Assembly: GCA_015680685.1 (NCBI GenBank)
Contig: MNCI01009062.1
Span: 168,672-232,671 of the forward strand
Direction: 5' to 3'
Origin: Gnetum montanum
Lineage: Eukaryota > Streptophyta > Gnetopsida > Gnetales > Gnetaceae
Length of the DNA: 64,000 bases
In this document: positions 56,501 through 64,000 of the stretch, piece after piece
Numbering within the stretch: the first letter of the stretch is position 1
Layout: the number at the start of each line of letters is the position of its first letter
Notes under the pieces: generated by a model
What the model was told of the DNA's origin: nothing
Databases searched by the model: none
The model's input: the letters and a program-made list of their open reading frames with translations, nothing else
Made by a program: the position numbers and the translations under genes

Positions 56501-57577
56501 AATGTCGAAGGCCATTTTCCCCATTATACCAGCGCGTACGTTGCTAGTGGACGTAAACTCATTTATTACCGTTTCGGTCCAGGTCAATGTATTATTATTG
56601 CCTACTAACCCATTTTTGTTGATGAAGAACCTGTATCATATAACACATTATTATCCTACGCTTTACAAATTTAGATATTACAAAACATAATAGCAATACC
56701 ACTAATAAAACAACTTACCTGCCTGAATAATACACCGTGCCTAGCAGATTATGAAAGTAAGTCAAGACATGACGAGCCACGAACAAAGTATTATACACGT
56801 GATAATAGCTAAATCTGGGCATCTCCCAGATCCAACTTAAGCGCCTCAATCCTGTGGCACTGAGTTTGCGGTCTTGGACATGACCAGTATCAATAGCACC
56901 ATCTTTCAGGAAAGCCAGGACGCCCTGCATAGAACCGACTAACAGATGTTCCAAAATAGTGCTAGCCACGTCACCCGACAAATGAGACCACACAATGATA
57001 CTGTAATTATGCAGCAAAAACTGCAAAAACTTCAGTGCACCCTTCCGAAACCATATAGCCTTCCCCTACAACCGAGTCTGAGGGGGAGGAACATTGGGTA
57101 CGATGGGGTTTATACAACATAAAACCCCGACTATATCCAAAACTATTAAGACAGGTTTCATCATGATACTGTACAGAAAATAAACACGTTACCATCTAGA
57201 TTCCGATTGCATGCTTTAACTATAGGAAAATTTACAAAATTACGCTTTAGCCATACAACCGAAATCGCCTAAACCCTTGTAATACTATAAGGTTTGTCTT
57301 AGACAATGACGATAGACGTAATACTGTTGTCTAAACCCTCGTTTTAATATGAGGTCTATAGCCAAAAACTCTAGTTTATGTAGATGACGCAAAAGGATAA
57401 ACATAACAAAAAAAAGCATATCACAGGAAGCAATACGAGTAAGTAAGGGATGGCCTACTGATTCAGGGGAGTGACATCTCTCACTTCGACCAAGGCCTGC
57501 GAAGCACGCTGTAGGCTCCCTTGTACTTCGTTGATTTTTGCCAATTTAGCATTCTTCCCTCTCACCTTCGGCGCCAT
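53511..57577 (-). pseudogene. antisense multi-exon gene in element F (FCP1/NIF-like HAD domain, coiled coil)
   Basis: Minus strand. My splice-site model: exon 1 57577-57459 (MAPKVRGKNAKLAKINEVQG); exon 2 57168-56719 (450 bp, HAD-like: VLIVLDIVGVLC, IWFRKGALKFLQFLLHNYSI then IVWSHLSG); exon 3 56630-56356; exon 4 56248-55199 (1050 bp: MMHLFLAVTPDIPASEMLTL, FDIDAQLFTDLFGVPSDDLP, QRKRPRLSESP, NLS-like); exon 5 55098-54919 (acidic, frame shifted); exon 6 54848-54720; exon 7 54642-53825 (charged helical, NINEDLWKRLQRLEK, WKEFCASVQEWGQKEK); exon 8 53744-53511 (acidic tail MDEEGGQDEGH). Introns are GT..AG; the exons sum to 3,255 nt. Phases agree for exons 1-4 and 6-8. A few stops, often TAG/TGA, make this copy non-functional as it stands. 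Function unknown; nuclear location is inferred. Confidence 0.75.
56719..57168 (-). other. exon 2 of antisense gene in F: FCP1/NIF-like HAD domain
   Basis: 450 bp, TTTTCTGTACAG acceptor and GTAAGT donor, phase 2, one in-frame TAG. D-I-V-G-V replaces the D-x-D-x-T/V motif: first Asp kept, second lost. C-terminal YNTLFVARHVLTYFHNLLG then TVYYSGR. Confidence 0.58.
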
Positions 57578-57725
57578 TGTTACAGTCCTGAACACCTTCA
57601 CACCTTCACACCTAAACACCTTCACAAATAATGCGCTACAATCTTTTGCCCTTTCTCCTTCTCTCTGCGACAGCCAAAAATTTGAATTCATGATAGCCAA
57701 CAGCCTATTTTCGATAAGAACTGCC

Positions 57726-57733
57726 TACTTATA
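57726..57733 (-). promoter_or_regulatory. putative TATA box of the antisense gene in F
   Basis: The minus strand reads TATAAGTA in GCATATAAGTAGGC, about 150 nt before the ATG at 57577, the same spacing as CATAAATA in C. Confidence 0.45.
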
Positions 57734-58070
57734 TGCAAAACTAACCGACTTGACGCCCGATTAAAGCGAGACCCTCCAAATGCTGCTGCCAGTACGAGTT
57801 GGAACCCAAAAATCAAGGCATTAATTGCAACAAATATCACATGCATTATGGTCCAAAACGACCTTAAACTACTGCATCTTATCTCCTCGTAATCAGGTCG
57901 TATATATTACAGGCTGTTCACGATGTTCAAAATTTAGTTAGCTTCTCACGCTCAACAACGTCACATCACATCCTTTTTCTTTTTAGACTAAACCACGCAT
58001 TATATGCTAAATACTTACAGCACTTAACTTAGTATCTTTCTAATTACTTTCATATTTGATAATTTTGCAG
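57734..58070 (+). other. element F spacer between antisense gene and RT
   Basis: One boundary word (AAAACGACCTTAAACTACTG near 57855). It ends in AATTTTGCAG (58061-58070), a plausible splice acceptor for the RT exon that begins at 58071. The matching C site is at 22331/22332. Confidence 0.6.
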
Positions 58071-58560
58071 GATAATTGGCAAATGGACGAAACTGTATCT
58101 GCACTTCTAGTTTTAACAGGCCCACATCGGAAAATCATTAGACAATTTGATCCCACACTAGTAGAAACTAACCTTGCCCTCGATGAAGCAACCATAGCCA
58201 CGTCAGAAACATCTCTAGACTGGCCAGAACGATCAACGCACGAGCTAGATCTGGAAGCTAAAGATGTAACTGAAGACCCCCTTAATGAGGTCTCTGTGGT
58301 TATGCATAAAGGTGAGACTAAAAATCTTAAGGTTAGTTCTTTACTAGACCAAAAGGCACATGACAACATAAAATAGGTCCTCCAAAACAACATCACAGTG
58401 TTTGCATGGTCATACGAAGATATGCCGGGACTAGACCGAAGGTTAATACAACACAACATAATTCTAGATCCCCCTATCAAAGCAGTTAGATAGAAAGCAC
58501 GAAAAATTAAGCCAGAAGTTGTGCTAGCATTACGTGATGAGATCACTATATTTTACCAGG
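58071..58560 (+). pseudogene. element F reverse transcriptase N-terminus, cut by element E
   Basis: LTGPHRKIIRQFDPTLVETN, LEAKDVTEDPLNEVSVVMHK, then a TAG at 58374, VFAWSYEDMPGLDRRLIQHN, a second TAG near 58491 where C has QKA, and DEITIFYQ at the cut. It aligns throughout with the C RT N-terminal region (22259-21729). The remainder lies beyond element E. Confidence 0.82.
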
Positions 58561-59839
58561 TGAAACACCACAAAATTTTGAGCTTAGCACTTGTCCAACA
58601 CCAAATAGGTCCCTGGGACCCACAAGCGACCACAGCTACATCTGGTGTCACACTTGGCAACTTCGGGGATCCAATGCTTGATTTTCACTAAGTATCCAGT
58701 CCCAGCGTATACGCCCAACTATACATTCCCAGTGTATACGCTCAAATCTTAGTGTATACGCCTAGCATGTACGCTCAAATCTCAGTGTATACGTCAAGCA
58801 TGTACGCTCAAAATCTCAGTGTATATGCCCAGCGTACACACCCAGCATACACGCCTCACATGTACGCTCACCAGGTACAACAAATGCATACGCCCAACAC
58901 GAAACCTCCAAAGACAGCATGAAGACAGTACTACAGAGCAACATTTGGCACAAGGCAGCAACCATTAGCGTATACGCCTACCATAGCAGCGTATACGCCT
59001 AGCATGTCAGCGTATACGCCCCAGCGTGTACGCCCAACATCCATCAGCGTATACGCCAACGTCAACAACATCTATGCCCAAGTTCACACACATTCAGCAC
59101 CCCTAGTGTATACGCCCATAGTCTACGCTCGCTGTAGACAGCATATACAACCGGAAAATGTAACATATTGTACACTTGTAAATTTTACGCCCTTGCACCT
59201 GGTCAACGTGCCACGTGTCGCCCAACCCGAGTCTGCCGTCAAAACCTGTATAAAACCCCAATTTTTCACAAAATCCAGACGGTTGGCAAAATTCCCAGAG
59301 CACACCAGAGAGTAGAGACGCTGCGAACCAAAGCATAAAAATTATTACGCTAGACATCCTTGTATGCTAAGCATACAGCCTCTACACTGTGCTTATAGTG
59401 TGAACCATCTGCAATCATCCCTGCACCCACCGGGGCTTTCGTCTGTCTTGTGTTCCACTCAAAATTGCATTTGACCGATGCATTGTACTTTCATTCTATA
59501 ATTCCATTGTTACATTTTCTTCCCATAATTGTTTACAGTTTGCATTAATCATTCTACGTATTCTATTTACACCTATTTACATTTACACTTTGTTTGCATT
59601 GGTTACACTGTTTACGCTCCGTTTACGCCTGCTACGTCGTTTACGTATAACCCAGCGTATAGCACTTCGGTGTACATTCGGGAAAATCCTTGTCTGATCC
59701 GCGTGCGGACCACCCAAGGTACTCTACCTTTATTCATTCTAGCTAACCCTCAGGCAAAGGTAGGGTCTTCTGTGTGCGTCCCGCGATCCCACAGTCTCTG
59801 TTTCCTTCCAACCGGAAACCGATGATTTCGGGTGATACA
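58561..59839 (+). repeat. element E 5' LTR
   Basis: 1279 bp, TGAAACACCACAAAATT to GGTGATACA. U3 (58690-59150) carries about twenty AGCGTATACGCC-type words. TATA box TATAAAAC at 59249-59256. U5 with TCCGCGTGCGGA palindrome, CCAAGGTACTCTACC and CCTCAGGCAAAGGTAGGG. Confidence 0.82.
59249..59256 (+). promoter_or_regulatory. TATA box of element E LTR
   Basis: TATAAAAC in CCTGTATAAAACCCC, after the AGCGTATACG-rich U3. Confidence 0.6.
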
Positions 59840-59844
59840 GAAAT

Positions 59845-59863
59845 TGGCGCTAGAAGGAGGGCC
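59845..59863 (+). other. primer-binding site of element E
   Basis: TGGCGCTAGAAGGAGGGCC, exact family consensus, five bases after the LTR end. Confidence 0.8.
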
Positions 59864-60479
59864 TCCGTCTAAAACCTTACCTTCACGCCCCCCAGCGTCT
59901 ACGCTGATCAGCATTTATGCTGCCTTGTTCAAAACTTACTCTCTGCAAGTTTTCCAACGTCTACGCTGTCAACTCCACATGGACTTTGTCCATAGAAACC
60001 CCAGCGTCTACGCTACCACACATACGCTACACGCTTCACACTGCAGATTTTTGTTACACCATACACAACTGATAAAGTTTATGCTGCATGTTTTTATGCC
60101 ATAGGTTTTGTCTACGCTGCACATTTTCTTTGCGATTCTATTTATGTTATTTTCATTACGCTGCAAACTAGTTCACGCTACTGTTCAGTTATACCACTCT
60201 GTACGCTGCACATTGACACTGTATACGCTGCATAGCATATACGCTGCTCTCCTTACACTGTAGACTTTGTCTACGCTAATTTCTAGTTTATACTGTACTT
60301 TATACGCTGTAATCCTGTTTTACGTTGCACCCTGATGCTGTATACGCTGCCAAACGTATACACTGCACTCCTTACGTTGTCTACGCTAACACTATACGCT
60401 GGACGTTGAAGCGTATATGCTGCACATTACCACCTAAGTTTACGCTATACTAAGTACACTAATTTTGCACCTCTACACC
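59864..60479 (+). repeat. element E leader with TCTACGCTG/TATACGCTG words
   Basis: About 25 variants of YTACGCTG(C/A) across 59880-60440, continuing the word class of this LTR in the opposite sense. No convincing frame; gag ATG at 60480. Confidence 0.7.
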
Positions 60480-62903
60480 ATGTCATACCCTCAACAGGTC
60501 ATCATGAACCCCGTAAATACCACCGCTACAACCGCTCAAGTCACCGACATCGTGGGCACCATTGCCATCCACCAGCCCGCAGCACAACCCACAATGGGGC
60601 CCCGCCAGTCCCTAAGGTTACAATGGAGAAATCCAACCTCTAACATTATAACCCAAGACCAGTATAACTTCATATGTATGAAGATACAAGCTGGTCTGGT
60701 AGTAGATCGAGTTGAAATGGAGGGAAAGAGGCAGTATGAACTCTTCTACAGAGGGGGACGTGAGTTCATCCCTTCCCCGTACAATATAATCCCTGTTCCA
60801 GAACAGTACTCAGAGCTCATCACATGACTCCTCCTGTAGAGAAGCCAGTCGTTAGATCAGCCTATAGTGGATTTCCAACCGGAAGAGGAGGACGAGTTCG
60901 CTGCCCAATCCGAACACGAAGACTCCTATCACACCCTCAGCCCACAAACACACGTCAACCCCATGTTTCATCCAGGCGCAGGGGAGGTCATGCCCCTCCA
61001 GCCCCTTAGGCTCACCCACGCACAAATTCCTCAGCCAGAAACATCCTCATTTGCTCATGTTCCTCCTCCGACTGACCCGCAATTCAGCACGCTCCCTCTC
61101 GCTATCATCCCCACTACAGCAGTAGGCCCATCCTCGCAAGCACCACCCCCACACAGTAACACGAGAGCCACCCTCTCGCCTAAAGTGATAGGGATGCCAC
61201 ATGTAATACCAGGATCCACGTCCACCAACTACATCCCCCACATCCAAACGCATGGGGCCCCTTCCACCGCTGTAACCCAACAGGGGGTCCCTGCACAAAA
61301 TGTGACTGCTCAATGGGTGGCAATGGGTATGCCATCACATCAACCCTCTCACCACCACGTGCCAGCCCATATGATTCCACCACCCAACATTCCCCAAGTA
61401 CAGCTACAACCACAGCAACAACAACCCCTCGCCTACAATGTGCCGCCCTCGATGCCACATGCTATAAACATCCCACAAGCATAGCCACCAACCGCACAAC
61501 TTTTAACCTTTCAACCTACCATCCAACACTCTAACCTGTACAATATACCACAACCTCAAGCTACCATGTCACCGAGTGCCCAAGACTGGGAAAATGCTAA
61601 AAAATTAATGCAAAAACTTACTGATGAGGTAAAGCGCCTCAAAATGGCTGCCAACGAAGAGCTGAAGGTAGTGGATTTCTACCACGATGACCCCATCAAC
61701 CATTTTTTCCCGCCTCTAACCTTGCCCAAAGGCACATCCTTGCCAACACTAACTAAATATAATGGGGAGAAAGACCGCAACGCTCACTTGATAACGTTTA
61801 AGTTAGAATGCGCATTACTCCAGGCATGGCCTCATGCCATTTTACGAGTGTTCCCTATGTCCCTTACCAGGAGAGCACTCGATTGGTACCGGGCCTTTCC
61901 AAGGAACTCTATATTCTCCTTGGAAGAGTTGTTACATCAGTTCGTGACCAGGTTCAAATATAACTTGAAACTCGAGGCGACATTGGACAGCCTTATACAG
62001 GTTAAGCAAGCGGCGCTCGAACCTGTGCAAAAATTCATTCAGAGGTGGAGCGCTGCTCTCAACGAGCTACATGAGCCAATCTCCCAAACATACCTATTTA
62101 CTATTCTAAAAGGGGCCATTAATGACTTTTTTAAATCCAAGTTGTACTATCTTAACATGCTTAACCTTAACCAAACTTTTGTACAGATCAAAAACATAGA
62201 AGAGGCAGCTCAAAACAGCCATGACCCTGCATACTTAGCCTTTAAAAATCAACACACTAAAAAAGATAAAGAGAAGGCTAAAAAAACTATAGCAGCAATA
62301 GCAGGAGCGCAACAAGCAAACATGACACACCAAAATAAGCTGCCCGTACCCCCTACTAACTATAATAAACCTATTCCCACAACCACGCTGGAATCATCAT
62401 CATCGCAGAACCCAACAACAAACCGTACGCGAAATTTCGAGAGGAAAGAACCCTCTCAATATATGCCTCTGCCAATGAAGCCATCCCAACTCTTTGATCA
62501 ACTCCTAAAAGCTAGGTTAATGAAACATAAATAGTTATCCCCTACGGCCATCCAGAGACATGATCGGTTTTGTCAACTCGTTCAGAACCCAAGCCTAGCA
62601 ACGCCGGATGAGCCTCCAGTGCCCAAAGGTTTTAGAATGGATCGCTTCTACGATTATCAACAACGCAATGGGCAAGGCACAGATTACTATTTCACCTTAA
62701 AGTAGGACATACAGCGAATGATCGATGATGGCCAAATCACCTTTGACGAGGCCAACCTGATCCAACCGCAGAATCAAGCTATGGGGGTGTATAAAGACCC
62801 TCTGAACACCAAAGAGGCGCCATACGTTATCAATACAATCTGCCTTGATGATAAACCCAAGACACCCAACATCAACACCGTCTACCCCGAGTATAAACAA
62901 TAG
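60480..62903 (+). pseudogene. element E gag, nearly intact but with stops
   Basis: MSYPQQVIMNPVNTTATTAQ, SLRLQWRNPTSNIITQDQYN, MKIQAGLVVDRVEMEGKRQY to a stop at 60825. Continues with an acidic/Pro-rich part (QPEEEDEFAAQSEHEDSYHT). Frame 61566-62534 (322 codons) holds the gag core: VVDFYHDDPINHFFPPLTLP, RALDWYRAFPRNSIFSLEEL, LEPVQKFIQRWSAALNELHE, FFKSKLYYLNML. A TAG follows at 62532. Knuckle region FRMDRFYDYQQRNGQGTDYY (first Cys is Tyr), then FTLK-TAG-DIQRMIDDGQI where C has QDDIQRLID. It is the best reference copy of gag here. Packages RNA when intact. Confidence 0.85.
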
Positions 62904-63826
62904 GTACCTAACAAACCGTTTGTAGTACATGTTCCTCCTACTCCATCCGCATCCATTCCTCAACCATCATCCGCTCCGCAAAACCCTTACGTAGTGCGCA
63001 TACCTCCCACTGTCACCACCCTGAACCTATCAACCCCTCCTACTCAGCCTACCCCTTTTGTAGTTCGAGTGCCGCCCGTAGTTGCAACAGCAGAAGTCCA
63101 AGCCTCTACCTCACATACGCATGGTAAACCTAGTCCCCACGTCATCAGGGTATCCAAGCAATCTTCTGTCCAACCACATCTAACTCTCCACCCGCAACCC
63201 CTCCTGTCTCCATATGTGGTGCGGATCCCAGGGTAAACCGAAGCTCCAAGACCAGCTCCACCTCCACGCCACACGCAAGAACTCTTAGTAGATAGGCTTA
63301 CGCATGAACTCTTGGAGAAGGAGTGCCAACGGTTAGCTGTAGGGCCCCCTAAACCCACTCCACTTAACGCTGTACCCATGACGCAACCCAATAGTCAACC
63401 AAACGTAGGAAACAAGGGTGAACCCTCCAAAAAACATGATACATCTGAAACGACGGCCCCAAGTAAGAACGATGGACCAAAAAGGCATGAAATAAAACTG
63501 CTGGGGCCAATGGACCCAATCACCGCTGATACAAACGCCCCCAATAGTAGAGATTTGGCAATGGCTTTAACGCAAGTCACACAAGCGCTCAAGCAAAAGA
63601 AAACTTCGCTAAGCTTGTATGACTTGATTCTTACATCCCAAACACATCGTGAAGCTTTGGTACGCATGTTAACGTTAATCCCAGCGAGCGAGAACTTGCC
63701 CCCAAACGAACCATCCATTCATGCAGTAATGTACTCGCCCCAAGGGACAACATCCAAACCACTAAGCTTCCATAACGATAACATTAAAATAGATAAGAAA
63801 ACTGGGGAGGTGACAACAATCCCCAT
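62904..63826 (+). pseudogene. element E PFVVRVP-repeat region and pre-protease segment
   Basis: Five short peptides: KPFVVHVP, PYVVRIP, PFVVRVP, PHVIRVS, PYVVRIP (62916-63236), then LLVDRLTHELLEKECQRLAV, VGPPKPTPLNAVPM, and LSLYDLILTSQTHREALVRM (63610-63675), KPLSFHNDNIKIDKKTGEV. The frame is broken at 63827 by an LTR before the protease active site. The function of the repeated peptides is unknown. Confidence 0.72.
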
Positions 63827-64000
63827 TGATGAGTGACGAGGTACCCCTACACTCCACCATACGAATACGAGCGTGCACGCGCGATCCAGTCGAACTCCGC
63901 AGACTAAATGCCTTAACGCCACAAGAAACACTTGGGGTTAATCGTTCGTTGTCTTCCCAGGCTTGCTTGTATGTGTCACGGTGTATGGTTAAGCAAGTCT
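63827..64000 (-). repeat. Athila-like LTR (H) interrupting element E
   Basis: TGATGAGTGACGAGGTACCC, then CATACGAATACGAGCG and GATCCAGTCGAACTCC, matching the LTR at 9187-9604. Runs off the right edge. Preceding CCCAT (63822-63826) is the candidate target duplication. Confidence 0.75.

Larger units (their letters stand above)
48689..58560 (+). mobile_element. Tat-like element F with antisense gene
   Basis: 5' LTR 48689-50179, PBS, leader, gag (internally deleted), protease to 52984, boundary-word spacer, antisense gene on the minus strand 57577-53511, spacer, RT start at 58071, cut by element E at 58561. Same module order as C, in the opposite orientation. Inserted into D. Confidence 0.82.
58561..63826 (+). 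mobile_element. Tat-like element E, 5' part
   Basis: 5' LTR 58561-59839, PBS 59845-59863, leader, gag and pre-protease to 63826, where an Athila-like LTR interrupts it. Inserted in the F RT (flank CCAGG at 58556-58560). It is the least decayed gag in the window. Confidence 0.82.

Noticed and set aside
58040-58546. 168-codon minus-strand Ser-rich frame
   Set aside because: Shadow of the F RT exon, which matches C on the plus strand.

Overview
The window is nuclear DNA of a land plant with a large, repeat-rich genome. Every coding region I can identify belongs to a retroelement. The lineages are Athila-like and Tat-like Ty3/gypsy LTR retrotransposons, plus at least one tRNA-type SINE. AT-rich DNA, GT..AG introns and heavy C-to-T decay also fit a plant. 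I cannot name the species; a gymnosperm or another large-genome vascular plant is a guess. I see no intact host gene, rRNA, tRNA gene or CRISPR array.

Layout. 1-9.2 kb: decayed Athila-like elements on the minus strand (RT, protease and gag remnants, two PBS/LTR junctions), AT-rich filler, a SINE with 13-bp target duplications and an inverted LTR copy. From 9.6 kb on, one Tat-like family fills the window as nested insertions, named B, C, G, D, F, E here. B (+) starts at 9605. C (minus, 15877-34295, complete, target duplication AGTTA) sits inside B. B resumes at 34296 and is broken by G (+, 40002). G is broken by D (+, 42592), D by F (+, 48689), F by E (+, 58561) and E by an Athila-like LTR at 63827. 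The right halves of most elements lie beyond the window.

The Tat-like elements share a PBS (TGGCGCTAGAAGGAGGGCC), LTRs beginning TGAAACA and ending in ACA, a TATAAATA box in most LTRs, and gag followed by a D-D-G type protease. C also shows RT, RNase H and integrase.

Main discovery candidate: in B, C and F, a multi-exon gene lies ANTISENSE to the element, between protease and RT. It carries an FCP1/NIF-like HAD phosphatase domain with degenerate catalytic motif, a basic NLS-like stretch, an acidic linker, a coiled-coil region and an acidic tail. Its second exon is exactly 450 bp in all three copies, with conserved splice sites and intron phase. In C and F it has a TATA-like box about 150 bp before the ATG. 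All copies are now broken by stops, but indels between copies mostly come in multiples of three.

Around the modules lie short repeated non-coding words: a GACNTTAAACTAG-type word at module boundaries, and ACGCT-core words whose flanks are specific to each element. Two assembly gaps (20922-21728 and 39159-39232) are present; the second is bordered by a suspicious 1.08-kb duplication.
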